The position numbers and the translations under genes are program-made. From contig OX637332.1 in assembly GCA_951799405.1 (NCBI GenBank), positions 17,303,001-17,367,000 of the forward strand: a stretch of DNA of 64,000 bases, written 5' to 3'. Positions within the stretch are counted from its first letter, which is position 1. Each line of letters opens with the position of its first letter. The notes under the pieces are model-generated. The model worked only from the letters and a program-made list of their open reading frames with translations, was not told the origin of the DNA and did not search any database. Shown here in pieces: positions 12,321 through 22,088 of this stretch. The stretch comes from Agapetus fuscipes (taxonomy: Eukaryota; Arthropoda; Insecta; Trichoptera; Glossosomatidae).

Positions 12321-12529
12321 AGGTTTATATGAGGCTGTTCACCTTTACTACCAAAAGATGGTTCACTTTGCCGATGTCCCCTCCTGCACCAGGAAAAGTC
12401 GGCAAAAGCTGCAGTTTTAATGTTCATCTAGATTTGGATTTAAATTTGTAGGTACGCATGCAGCGTTTGTGCATGCATGCATTTAATATGCACCTTAAAT
12501 GATTAAATTTGCGATTTAGAATGTAGATC
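12321..12529 (+). repeat. Rep-A repeat, diverged
   Basis: Plus-strand copy starting AGGTTTATATGAGGCTG and retaining GATGGTTCACTTTGCCGATG. The hairpin region has collapsed to GCATGCATGCATTT, and the 3' end is worn (TTTGCGATTTAGAATG). Confidence 0.7.
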
Positions 12530-12723
12530 ATATAGACGATTGTGGTGTAATTTTGCTCTCATTTGTAAAACTTCATTCACATCTCACGTAATGAGCTAAA
12601 AAATCAGCCTGTTAAAAAAAAGGCTTCATAATTAATAAATTGTGTGTCATTATAATAATTTTTCACCTTATAAACAACGTTAATGTTTTCATTAAAATGA
12701 ATAATTCAATATTTATGATGAGC

Positions 12724-12964
12724 TTATAGGTTGGTATGAGGCTGACCACCCATACTGTAAAAAATGGTTCACTTTGCCAATGTCACCCCTGTTTCAGGGA
12801 AGGTCGGCAAAAGTTGTGGGGCTTATGTTCATTTGAGGTTTGGATTTTATTTGTAAGTACACATTCAGCATTTGTAAGCGCGAACTACACTTGTTGGTTT
12901 GTGGGCATACATCTGAGAGCTTTAAATGAATATATCTTTGCAACTTAGATTATAGATTATAGCT
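12724..12964 (+). repeat. Rep-A repeat, canonical
   Basis: Plus-strand copy that keeps every family landmark except the first nine bases. It includes TTATAGGTTGGTATGAGGCT, CCCTGTTTCAGGGAAGGTCG, CGCGAACTACACTTGTTGGT and ACTTAGATTATAGATTATAG. It is very similar to the copy at 52505, with almost the same incidental reading frame. Confidence 0.9.
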
Positions 12965-13479
12965 AATAAAATGCTTACTAACAGAAATACGCTTTTAAAA
13001 AAAAATGTTTATTCAATATAATTCATAAACTTAAAAATATATTGCAACAAAAAAAGTAATATTAAAATATTAATTATCATGTACCTTGATATGCAGGAAA
13101 AACTTTTATTCCGACATTGTTCAATGGAAAGACAAAAATAAAACTCAAAATAAAAAGCGAGAATTCCATAATAATATGCTGTAATAAAGTAAGCATGCAT
13201 ACTACCTTAAAATATTCACTGATATTAGGTAGTACTAGGAGAAGTTTAAAAATTATTGTCAAATTCAATAAACCGGTAGGAGAATGCTCTAGCAATAGAA
13301 AAGAGCGCCGAGGATATGTGAGGCTGTCAAGAGGATGACATTATGTTTTAATTCATTTGTTGAATTGCAAAGCACGCATAGGATTCGGTTGTGGATGGTG
13401 TAAATTGTAAATGATTGATTTGATTTTTTTTTGTTCATCGATGCCGGTTTGTGTGTTATTTGATCGGTATTAGAACAAA
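12965..13479. other. AT-rich DNA, nothing recognised
   Basis: Three short open frames overlap here on opposite strands; none has recognisable features. Confidence 0.35.
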
Positions 13480-13730
13480 GGAGGGTTGACGCGGCGGCGA
13501 GCAGCGCTCGTACTCCGATGCCGACTGACCGGGCTTGCTAGCGCTGCCAGCGACGATGCGGTAAAGGCTCCGCAGGGGGCGGGGTGCCGGGGGGTGCCGA
13601 GTGCGCCCGAGCGAGCGCGAACCGGCGCAAACACAGTGCGCGAGCTTTCTTCATAGCGGGTGTGGGGGAGTCTTTTGCATAGATCGCCCGCCCGCCGGCC
13701 GGCGTGCTTCCAACTACCCCGAGTACGGCA
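13480..13730. promoter_or_regulatory. GC-rich, CpG-dense island
   Basis: About 250 bp of sequence packed with CpG (GACGCGGCGGCGAGCAGCGC, GGGGGCGGGGTGCCGGGGGG, GCCCGCCCGCCGGCCGGCGT) in otherwise AT-rich DNA. It has GC-box-like GGGGCGGGG and, on the minus strand, GGTCAGTC at 13523-13530, which resembles the arthropod initiator TCAGT. The open frames across it (88 codons minus, 63 and 65 plus) have strongly biased composition and no domain. The sequence fits a promoter or 5' leader exon, but a foreign GC-rich insert is equally possible. Confidence 0.4.
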
Positions 13731-13860
13731 CTTCATGTTTCAACTCAACCCTTCTTCGTATATACTTAGTAAAAAGTGTATTTCAGTATTAATTTTATTG
13801 AAAAAATTTAAAGAAAAAAGTCCACTTATTTTCTTTTCACTATTATTGCAAACATAATTA

Positions 13861-14130
13861 TTCCTTGATTTATAGGTTGGTATGAGGCTGACCACCCATA
13901 CTGTAAAAAATGGTTCACTTTGCCAATGTCACCCCTGTGTCAGGGAAGGTCGGCAAAAGTTGGAGGGTATATGATCATTTGAGTCAACGACGTCATCCCT
14001 GTTTCAGGGAACGTCGACAAGAGTTGAAGGGTTAATGTCCATTTATGATTGAATTTTTCATCTTGTAAGCTCACAATCGGTATGCGTAAAAGTCTTAAGC
14101 ATAAAAATATCTGTGCAACTTAGATTATAC
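13861..14130 (+). repeat. Rep-A repeat with duplicated core
   Basis: The 5' half is canonical up to GGAGGGTATATGATCATTTG. The central block is then repeated (GTCATCCCTGTTTCAGGGAA, then CGTCGACAAGAGTTGAAGGG) before the 3' part resumes and ends CTGTGCAACTTAGATTATAC. The unit therefore holds two tandem copies of the core, either from internal duplication or from one copy inserting into another. Confidence 0.8.
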
Positions 14131-15027
14131 ATATAATTTTACCAAAAATGGATACAAAGTAAGAGGCAGTACTCCAGTTTCAATACATTTTTGGCTAACG
14201 TTTTTGTAGGAGTACAATTGTCTAGTTTGATACTTGTTTAGCTTTGTTGAGAGTAGACCAACGTTTTCACAACCAAGACTCTACGCCGGAAAGATTTAAG
14301 CCACACATTTAAATATCCAGGAGATTTTCAGAGCCAAGCAATTTCAGTATTAAAATATGGTGTGAAGTAAATAAAAGAATATCTCATCAAAGTGTAAATT
14401 AAATTTTCGTTTTTCGCAAACAATTTAAAAGATATCGGTATACTTTAGAACTTATAAAAATATGCTTTAAGGCAATATTTGTTCATTATAGAAGAAAGTA
14501 AAAACAATGCTAATATTACTTATATTTCTCAAAAAAAAATTTGGATACTGAAAAGGAACTCGGTTTTTCTGAGGACATGTAATTTTCTTGATCTTTCAAT
14601 GAATTGTTCGTTTAAGTATTCCATAAATTTCTAGACAAAAAAAATGTAATAAGAAATTGCGCACACATCAAACGTAAAAAAATAAGAACATAAAATCTCG
14701 ACTTTAATAATAAGTTATTTATATTTGACTGATAATTAAACTTTTAATAAAAACACCTACGGTTTTTCAGAAACTACGTATTTTTTCCATATTATCCTAA
14801 CAGCGTCAGCGCATTGTGTAGAGTACTTGTTCACATCTGTCAACAAAACTTTTTAAAAGTTTTGGCGTCGAGCTATTTTTTGGTTGACCAAAATCTCAAA
14901 ACTAATAACATCGCATCATTAGTACAACTTTTATGTATTATGTACTTACATGAAAATACATTCCATTGACTGATCATTATGAAACGGTTGAAAAATCAAA
15001 TGTTTTTTTCATTAGATATTTACTCTA
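14131..15027. other. AT-rich DNA, nothing recognised
   Basis: No coding signal or repeat shared with other parts of the window. Confidence 0.4.
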
Positions 15028-15250
15028 TCTAGAATCTAAGGTGCAAAGATGTATTTACATTTTAAATGCATGCCCAACACATATGTGAGATTTTTCATTT
15101 AAAAATGCTGCATGTGTACTTAGAAATTAAAATCACAATTTCAGTTAAACATTAACCCTGCAACTGTTGACGACCTTCCTTGAAACAGGATTGACATTGG
15201 CAACGTGAACCATTTTTTAAAGAGTGTGTGGTCAGCCTCATACTCAACTA
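15028..15250 (-). repeat. Rep-A repeat, diverged
   Basis: Minus-strand copy with TCTAGAATCTAAGGTGCAAA at the left and GTGGTCAGCCTCATACTCAA at the right. The hairpin region is partly deleted (GTGAGATTTTTCATTT). Confidence 0.75.
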
Positions 15251-15394
15251 GAAACAAAAAAAAATCTTAACTCAAGGAATATGATATATAATACTCATAG
15301 ATAAACACATAATTTACAACGAATTAAACATGGGTATCGAAAAAATTGTAAATTAGTGTCTGAATCAGGGTTTTCTTTGTAAAAATAAGGCTGC

Positions 15395-16562
15395 GAAATG
15401 ATAATAAGAGTCTAGAAGGTATAAGTTAGAGTCTACAAGATTTAAATTGAGGTCTACGAGGTATAAATTAAAGGTTGTAAGATATTTTTTGAGTTCATAA
15501 GATGTACACAATTGTTTCTATGATTAAAATGTGTCCCATGGACAGGAAGCTCAATAATATAGTAATGAGAGTCTCCAAGATGTCAATAAACGTCTGCGAG
15601 GTGTAAATCGAGCTTTGAATAAAAGTGTATGACGTGTAAAAGACTGCAAGAGATTGAAATAAAATTCTACTTGGTACGTATTAGAGGTACGTAAAGAATA
15701 AGAGATATTATACTATAAATGAGGGTCTTATATTATACGATATGAGGTAAAAGCCAGCCAAAGAAATAAATAAGAATAAATAAGAAATGACAGTCAATTA
15801 AATGGAAATGTGGGTCTTCGAGCAGTAAATAAGGGTCTACAAGATGTATATTATGGTCTACGCGATGTACTAGAGAGTCAAATACACGTAAATGAGGGTG
15901 CGTACGAGATGTCAATGACAGTCAATTAAATGGAAGTGTGGGTCTCCGAGGAGTAAATGAGAGTCTCCGAGATGTATATTAGGGTCTACGCGATGTAATA
16001 GAGAGTCAAATACATATAAATTAGGGTGTCTACGAGATGTCAATGGTTGTCAATTAAATGGAAATGTGGGTCTACGAGGAGTAAATGAGAGTCTACAAGA
16101 TATACATTAGGGTCTACGCGATGTAATAGAAGGTATACTTCACGTTAATGAGAGTGTTTTGGATGTAAATGAGTCTCTACGAGATGTCATTGAGAGTCTT
16201 CTTAATGTAAAATGAGAGTCTACGGGATGTAAATAACGGTTTACCAAATATAAATAAGGGTCTTCAGTCTCTAAAAAAGGTAAATTGCATTTCAATAAAG
16301 GTTTATGAGATATCAATAAGGGTCTAGGCGATGTAAGTGAGGGTCTACTGGACATAAACGAGGGACAAAGAGATGTAAATGACGGTCACTATGTAACTGA
16401 TGGTCTACGAGATATAAATGAGGGTCTTCGAGATCTAAATGAAGAACACCAAGGTTTGTAAAGTATACAGTGTATGAAAAACAGTCATGGATATGGAAAT
16501 AACTACATTGTAAAAATGAAAGTCTTAAATATAAAAAAGAGATAAGCAAGATGTAATTGAGG
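15395..16562. repeat. Degenerate minisatellite with 128-bp higher-order period
   Basis: The basic unit is about 20-22 bp, close to GAGGGTCTACGAGATGTAAA, repeated imperfectly for about 1.2 kb. A larger unit beginning GNCAGTCAATTAAATGGAA recurs at 15789, 15917 and 16045, which is 128 bp apart each time. The minus strand reads as open frames of repeated DPHLHLVD-like peptides (15733-15915, 16140-16355, 16313-16549). I treat those as artefacts of the repeat. Confidence 0.85.
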
Positions 16563-16570
16563 GTCTAGGA

Positions 16571-16714
16571 TGAATAAATTCACGGCAATAAAGTTCTTAA
16601 ATAAAAATACATACAAATACATAATTTAAAAAAATCATCACACATGACCGCGGGCCGCACGTTAAGGCGTCGCGGGCCGCATGCGGCCCGCGGGCCGCGG
16701 GTTGGCCAGGCCTG
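16571..16714 (-). mobile_element. hAT-like non-autonomous element (putative)
   Basis: A 144-bp block whose right end is extremely GC-rich, with the perfect 20-bp palindrome GCGGGCCGCATGCGGCCCGC and, in reverse complement, a CAGGCCTGGCCAACCCGCGG end. That end resembles those of hAT elements. It interrupts the minisatellite and is bordered by the same 8 bases, GTCTAGGA, at 16563-16570 and 16715-16722, the target-duplication size expected of hAT. The left end shows no matching inverted repeat, and the minisatellite itself contains GTCTAGG, so the duplication could be coincidental. Confidence 0.45.
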
Positions 16715-16762
16715 GTCTAGGAGATATAAAAGCTGTCTACAAGATACAGATTACTTTACCTC
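16715..16762. repeat. Minisatellite continuation
   Basis: Two more units (GTCTAGGAGATATAAAAG, then GTCTACAAGATACAG) follow the GC-rich insertion, showing that the insertion split the array. Confidence 0.6.
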
Positions 16763-16939
16763 GTACCTACTATTTATGAAATTTTATTTCTACAATGTTT
16801 TGCTTCATTTTTTATTCACCTTGCACATCATATAAATGTTATAATTGTAAAGTAAGCAACTTAATAAACCCTTTAATATTGGTTTTCCTAATGACGCAAA
16901 ATACTCAATTTCAGTTTAGTTTTTTAGCGCTAATTAATT

Positions 16940-16999
16940 TCAGTTAGCGCTAGTTTGCCCTTAAGTGAGTGCCAGTTTTGATCGTGAATACGGGAGTAA
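16940..16999. repeat. End fragment of a second Harbinger-type copy
   Basis: The sequence GTTTGCCCTTAAG, GTGCCAGTTTTGATCGTGAA, TACGGG is the mirror image of the left end of the element that begins at 17000. Together they form a large palindrome (arms about 45 bp) centred near 16997. The simplest reading is that a later copy inserted at a TAA next to the terminus of an older one. Confidence 0.6.
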
Positions 17000-17441
17000 C
17001 CCCCGTATTCACGATCAAAACTGGCACTTCCTTAAGGGCAAACCAGCGCTTAGATTGGGGAAATTCATTTCAAGAACAATACTTAAGGTAAAATTAGCGC
17101 TTAAGCGCTCCAAAAACTAGCACTCATGTAAGTAAGGTCGACACGTATATTAACCAACGCTTAAGCGCTGTCAAAATATTCCGTCATATTTCATTGTTAT
17201 CACATTTTTTGTTTGATTGTGAATTTACATGAAAAAATGAATTCTTACTATAAACATGATTTTTACAAGTGTATTAACATTGTTTTGACGAGTTCATTTA
17301 CATTGCTTGACCATCAGAATTGGGTTTGTTCTCCGGTATGGTCTAGGACCATACTGCAATGACAGATGAACTGTCAAAATATTCCGCCGCATTTCATCAG
17401 CACATTTTTTGTTTGGTTGTGAATTATTTACATTAAATAAT

Positions 17442-17660
17442 GAATTCTTTCGATACAGTTGACTTCAACGAGAATAATAACATTGTTTTGTTCAAAAATA
17501 GTGTCCCAAGAAAATATATCAGAGACTGTAAAGACCCATTTACGTATTACGAAGAGGAAGAATTTAGAAGACGTTTTTGATTGAAAAAATGCGTCGTTCT
17601 GTATACAGTTTTGCCGTTGCTCATTGAGGGTTGCAAAGCCAACGATTTCTTCGATCTGTT
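17442..17660 (+). pseudogene. Harbinger transposase N-terminal remnant
   Basis: An ATG at 17442 opens 46 codons ending in a TGA at 17580. The stretch IRDCKDPFTYYEEEEFRRRF resembles the start of PIF/Harbinger (HARBI1-like, DDE_Tnp_4) transposases, where an NPF-(E/D)EEFRxRF region precedes a helix-rich segment. The same frame continues after the stop with LKKCVVLYTVLPLLIE, which is plausible for the following part of the protein, until it collides with the opposite-strand Myb-like remnant. The DDE catalytic region is absent. A stop codon plus a large deletion make this non-functional. Confidence 0.65.
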
Positions 17661-17734
17661 ATTTTATCTTCTATTACAGGTTTTTCTTTAATCAGAGCCA
17701 CCAGCAGCTCCTTTTCCGCTGGAGAAAACAACAT
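17621..17734 (-). pseudogene. Harbinger Myb/SANT-like protein remnant
   Basis: From the ATG at 17734 the minus strand encodes 37 residues, including FSPAEKELLVALIKEKPVIE. This resembles the first helix of the Myb/SANT-like DNA-binding proteins (Myb_DNA-bind_5 type) that accompany Harbinger transposases. In intact elements that protein helps the transposase enter the nucleus and bind the termini. Only the amino end survives; the frame then runs into sequence antisense to the transposase remnant, which indicates an internal deletion joining the two genes. Confidence 0.55.
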
Positions 17735-18289
17735 CTTTTTGGCGCTGAAATCGATCAAAACACTTTACATTGGATATTACATAAATGTATTATTAAAAAC
17801 TAATAGAAATTGTAAACAAACAAATTCGTACTTACGGTTTACTTAAAGTAGTAATTGCGTTATACGTACTTATTTGTTGTCAAGTTTTATGCAAAGTTGA
17901 TATGACATTGAAATTTGAAAGAGGCGGCAATGATAAGAGTGAAGTACGCCGAATATCGGTCGGAAGGTACTGACCAATTACAGAGCTGGGTTTTTTCGAG
18001 AGCCAATGACAAACCCGTACGTCTCCTGGGGGTTGGGCACTACGCTGATTACTGCTTGAGTGTTCTTTGTGAAACAAAACGCTCGAGAATGTCGACCCTT
18101 GAGTAAGTGTAGCGCTTGAGTAAGGCACTTAAATCAGTTTTGATCGTGAATACGGGGGTAAGACTCGTAGCCTAGTATTTTATATTAGGCGTTTTAGTAG
18201 ATACCAAGGATATTATTTTATTTTTTGTATGGAAATTTGTCACTTTGTATGGTGGCTATACCTTATAATATTTTTTTGAAAAAAGTAAT

Positions 18290-19440
18290 GATTATTGTAT
18301 GTAGGTATATATAGAATGTTTTCAATTGTACAACATTATTTTTTAGTTAACCCTTTCTCTGCCGAGAAATTTTAAATTATTGTTTTCTCTTGTATGGCAA
18401 CCTCCAAAACAAAGAATGTTATGAGACAATGGTTACTGTTGTTACATAGCACTATTATAATGACGATTATGCAAAAAAATTCAAGAAAATCGTAGGAGCC
18501 GTTTTTGAGAAAATCCCATTTGAAACTTTCAGCTGTTTGGAAGCCATCTTGAATTTTCTAAAATTTGAAAAATGTTTCAGTATGAATTATAGTGATAAAA
18601 GATTTATTTTTGTTAAAGTTAAGATACATAAAAGTTATTTGCGTTCTGATGGTTTTTTGTAACCTTTTCATCTCAATTTTTGATATCATGTAAACGGCAC
18701 TTTATATTATTTTTTTCAAAACTTTTATTTAATTTTTGTATAGAACTGTATGTGATGTATAATATTGTAGAACATTATTCTTTTGTTAACGCTTTCACTT
18801 CTGAGAAAATCACAATTGTTTATTTTTTTCATATGGCAACTCATAGATGCAGATTAGTAAGAATGTTGCCATAAGTGAAATTGGTTAGTTTGTATCAAGC
18901 AACTACTATACTGAAAATGAAAAAAAAATCATTTGAGCCGTTTTTGAAAAAATCGCATTTGAAATATTCAGCTCTTCGGAAGCCATCTTGAATTCTCCAA
19001 ATAGTGAAGAAAAATCTATTTTTCAAACAAGTTTATATTTTTTTTCTTTCTTGCAAACTTAAAAAAAGTTTTAAAAAATTGCGTTTTCATGGGTCTTTTT
19101 ACTATTTTCGATAAAAGTTTGAGATCGTGTAAACGGTACTTTAGGTATTTTTTTTTTAAATGTTTTTAATTTTTCTGTAGAAATTAATATTTCGCGTAAT
19201 ATTGTAGAACATTATTTTTTTGTCAACTCAGCCATTTCCGAGATAATCACAATCGTTTTTTTCTTTCATATGGCAACTCATAGACGCAGGTTAACAAGAG
19301 AGTTGCCATAACACATTTTCTTCGTGACAATTTAAGCAACGATTACACTGAAATTTTAAAGAAAATCGTTAGAGCCCTTTGTGAGAAAAGTGCAATTTTA
19401 TGTTTTTTTTGGTATGGCAGCCATCTTGAATTTTCAGGTT
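18290..19440. repeat. Three-unit tandem repeat, unit about 437 bp
   Basis: Matching blocks recur at regular spacing. GCCATCTTGAATT-like sequence occurs at 18543, 18982 and 19420. TATGGCAACTCATAGA occurs near 18834 and 19270, with a weaker match near 18397. TTGTAGAACATTATT occurs near 18765 and 19202. Units are diverged by point changes and small indels. No open frame is conserved between units, so I regard it as an old satellite or a tandemly duplicated non-coding element. Confidence 0.7.
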
Positions 19441-19768
19441 GGTGCCATGCCGGTCGGCCCATCAAAATCTGTGATTGTCAATTCTCTAAATTCAATTTTT
19501 TTTTGTCTCTGCGATTAGTAGTTCCGGCTGGGACATACATACATCCATACGGACGGACAGGTTCGACAAATTAGGTTTTTTTACATGTCCTGGTGCAGGA
19601 CAACTCATTTCCGTTGAAACCTCATTTTTTTTTCAGACGAATACAATACTTTATAACAGTTCCTTTGGACTGCTATAAAGTAAAAATACGTATCATGAAA
19701 TGGTTAATAAAATGCTTGACTTACTTTAATAATGAAAAAAGAACATTTTCTTGTATAATTATAAATTG
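19441..19768. other. Unassigned stretch
   Basis: Includes an ACATACATACATCCATACGGACGG-type patch near 19531-19556, a motif commonly seen beside arthropod mobile elements, but no definable end. Confidence 0.3.
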
Positions 19769-20023
19769 CTCCTTGACTGATAGGTTGGTACGAGGCTGAC
19801 CACCCGTGCTGTAATAAATAAATAGGTTCACTTTTGCCAATGCCACCCCGGTTCAGGGAACGGCGGCAGGAGTTGCAAGGTTTATGTCCATGTGAGGTTT
19901 TCTTTATTTGTATGCACACATGCAGAATGTGTAGGCGCGAACCTACATGTGCCTGTCTGTAGGCATGCATTTCATATGAGCCTTAAATGCTTACATATCC
20001 TTGCAGCTTAGATTATAGATTAT
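19769..20023 (+). repeat. Rep-A repeat, GC-richer subfamily
   Basis: Plus-strand copy of a distinct subgroup: CTCCTTGACTGATAGGTTGG, CCACCCCGGTTCAGGGAACG, the hairpin TGTAGGCGCGAACCTACA (both arms changed together, so base-pairing is kept) and the end TGCAGCTTAGATTATAGATT. Its closest relative is the inverted copy at 20841-21088. Confidence 0.9.
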
Positions 20024-20568
20024 GGATAGATTATAGATTATAAAAAAAACGAAATTTGAATTCATTATTTGAAATTTTATTATTACTTCAAGATATAAAT
20101 AAGAAGAAAAAAATGGATTTTCTTTACTCGGAACACTGTATTTTTTTCGAAAAAAAGTATGAATTTTTTTTCGACCTAAGATTATCATCAGGTGTAATTT
20201 GAAAATATATATTTTTATTTGAATTATTTAGTAATTCAAATGTTTTTGCCTTAGAAAGCATCTTAAAAAATAATTAGGTACAAATTAAAAAAAAAAAAAC
20301 TGAAAATAAAAAACCCTGAATTTCATAAAAATGAGGATCTTATGTGTAAACAGTATAAGTGAAAGTAAAAAAGTAAAGGCTTATATTAAAATGAAAACAT
20401 TGTTATAAAACCTTGTAGAAAATAACAACTTTTACCAAAATTTCGTTTTCACTTTAATTATTTCTTACTTACATTTTTTGTCGTCGCCCAAAAAATATAA
20501 CACATGTGTTGTGAAACTCCACAGAGCAAAAAGTATGAATATTGAAAAAACGATCGTCCCGAAATACA
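20024..20568. other. AT-rich DNA with possible Rep-E trace
   Basis: Bases 20241-20265 read in reverse complement as AAGATGC-TTTC-AAGGCAAAAACA, a weak match to the Rep-E stem region. Nothing else is recognised. Confidence 0.3.
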
Positions 20569-20833
20569 ATAAGTAGAATGCTTGACAGCTTGGTTCGATT
20601 CCCACCCAAGCTGTCAGATTTTTTTTTCAGTTTTGGTGGTTATTTTTTATCCAAAATTGATTACCGGCAACGCTTACTTAGCCTTCACCAAAATGAGAAC
20701 TAGCCTGCTAAAGCTGTAGAATCCTCATTTCAAGTTAAGGGGTTGGAGTTAAATCACCCCCCTTCTCTTTATAAAGAAATATGTAGGTTCCACACGCTTC
20801 CTACGTCTTCTACCATGTGCAACTTGTTTGCGT
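20569..20833 (+). repeat. SINE-B, diverged
   Basis: A damaged tRNA-like head (AAGTAGAATGCTTGACAGCT, then GGTTCGATTCCCACC) is followed by SINE-B body landmarks: CTTAGCCTTCACCAAAATGA, CTGTAGAATCCTCATTTCAA, and a tail reduced to TGTGCAACTTGTTTGCGTTT. The GACCCCTTCGGGG block is lost. A Rep-A copy begins only a few bases after its T-rich end. Confidence 0.65.
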
Positions 20834-20840
20834 TTTTTTT

Positions 20841-21088
20841 ATCTATAATCTAAGCTGCAAGGATATGTAAGCATTTCAGGCTCATATGAAATGCATGCCT
20901 ACAGACAGGCACATATAGGTTCGCGCCTACACATTCTGCATGTGTGCATACAAATAAAGAAAACCTCACATGGACATAAACCTTGCAACTCCTGCCGCCG
21001 TTCCCTGAACCGGGGTGGCATTGGCAAAAGTGAACCGATTTTTACAACACGGGTGGTCAGCCTCGTACCAACCTATCAGTCAAGGAGC
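20841..21088 (-). repeat. Rep-A repeat, GC-richer subfamily
   Basis: Reverse-complement partner of 19769-20023, sharing CGCCGTTCCCTGAACCGGGG, GGTTCGCGCCTACACATTCT and the CTATCAGTCAAGGAGC end. The two copies form an inverted pair about 820 bp apart. Almost identical incidental open frames (MHAYRQAH...) arise in both because the repeats are similar, not because they encode protein. Confidence 0.9.
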
Positions 21089-21198
21089 ACAAAAAATTAT
21101 AAATGATTTACAGAAATTCATAATGAGACACATTACAAATTAAAATTAAATAAAGTTAAATTAAAATTAAACTTAATATTACACTTAGAATTAATGCC

Positions 21199-21579
21199 CT
21201 AGCTGCCATTGTTGCAAATCAACCGCCATTCCTTTCGGTCCTTACATACTTCTTTCATTTCATTCAGAGTCATAATCTTTTTCATGCACTCTCTCCTTTT
21301 GTTATGACTCTGAATATCTCATTCATTCGCTATTTCGGAAATTTGATCCATCCATACTTTTCTCGGTCTTCCCCTACCACGGCTTCCATTCATAGTTGCA
21401 GCGTACACTCTCTTCGTCAGTCTTTCGTCATTCATTCTTTCCATATGTCCAAACCATTTTAACAAACCCCTTTTGATTTTTACTTTTATACTTTTCCTTG
21501 CACCACATTCTTCTCTTACTAACTCATTCCTCACCCTATCTTTCCGTTTTTTTCCAATCATACTTCTTAGAAAGTCCAT
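21199..21579 (-). pseudogene. Non-LTR retrotransposon reverse transcriptase, C-terminal remnant
   Basis: The minus strand from 21579 encodes MDFLRSMIGKKRKDRVRNEL, LLKWFGHMERMNDERLTKRV and GRGRPRKVWMDQI. This is the highly conserved tail of LINE polymerase proteins (the RxxxLRWFGHxxRM and GRGRPxxxW signatures often seen in RTE- or Jockey-like elements). A stop at 21319 interrupts it, after which the same frame continues LNEMKEVCKDRKEWRLICNN, the expected last segment. Endonuclease and polymerase domains are absent: it is a 5'-truncated, dead copy. Confidence 0.8.
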
Positions 21580-21905
21580 TTCTAATGTAATCTTATGGTA
21601 ATAATAATTGACAAAATTGGACTAAATAAATCCATTTTATTTAAAAAATGGTATCTAGACACAAAGCCGGTGCTTGTTTATGTTTGTATGTTTACTGTAC
21701 ATTATTGGTTTAATGTGTACTCGTACATTTGTGAAGAATTTCACTGAGGGTGATAACTTCCAACTGCTGCTCACAGTAATGTGCTTTGATTTATTTCAAA
21801 CAGTTATTAAATATTTAATTAAAACGAAAACCCATTTTAATTTTTTGCTGGATAATTTATTAATGTGTCATCCGTTCGTTTTAATTTATTTTAAATTATT
21901 ATCAA
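21580..21905. other. AT-rich DNA, nothing recognised
   Basis: An open frame of 79 codons spans part of it without recognisable features. Confidence 0.3.
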
Positions 21906-22088
21906 TTCCTTGACTTATGAGTTGGTATGAGTCTGACCACGCATTCTGTACAAAATGGTTCACTATACCAATGTCATCCCTGTTTCAGGGAAGCTCAGCA
22001 AAATTTGCAGGTTTTATGTTTATTGGAGGTTTGGTTTTAATTTGTAAGTACACATTCAGCATTCGTAAACGCAAACTTGAAGTTCATT
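21906..22088 (+). repeat. Rep-A repeat, 3'-truncated
   Basis: Starts TTCCTTGACTTATGAGTTGG and is recognisable to CGTAAACGCAAACTTGAAGT; the tail with TTAGATTAT is missing. Confidence 0.8.

Larger units (their letters stand above)
17000..18158 (+). mobile_element. Decayed PIF/Harbinger DNA transposon
   Basis: Terminal inverted repeats begin CCCCCGTATTCACGATCAAA at 17000 and end with the complement at 18158. TAA flanks both sides (16997-16999 and 18159-18161), the 3-bp TWA duplication typical of the superfamily. Inside are a transposase N-terminal remnant on the plus strand and a Myb/SANT-like remnant on the minus strand, the usual two genes. A direct duplication starting CTGTCAAAATATTCCG at 17169 and again at 17371 lies before the transposase remnant. 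At 1.16 kb it is far shorter than autonomous members and is internally deleted. Confidence 0.8.

Noticed and set aside
12736..12948. Similar 70- and 75-codon frames at 12736 and 52478
   Set aside because: Same cause: two close Rep-A copies. Frames are broken in all other copies.
13470..13736. 88-codon minus-strand Arg/Ala-rich frame
   Set aside because: Composition follows from the CpG-rich block; stop codons are rare there by base content.
15733..16549. Repetitive His/Leu/Asp-rich minus-strand proteins
   Set aside because: They are translations of the minisatellite; frames shift between units and no start or signal is shared.
15395..16562. CRISPR-like array
   Set aside because: Short repeats without unique spacers of constant size, degenerate units and a eukaryotic context.
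20891..21106. Apparent paralogous proteins starting MHAYRQAH at 19970 (-) and 20891 (+)
   Set aside because: Both are translations of the same Rep-A subfamily in inverted copies; the reading frame is not kept in other copies.
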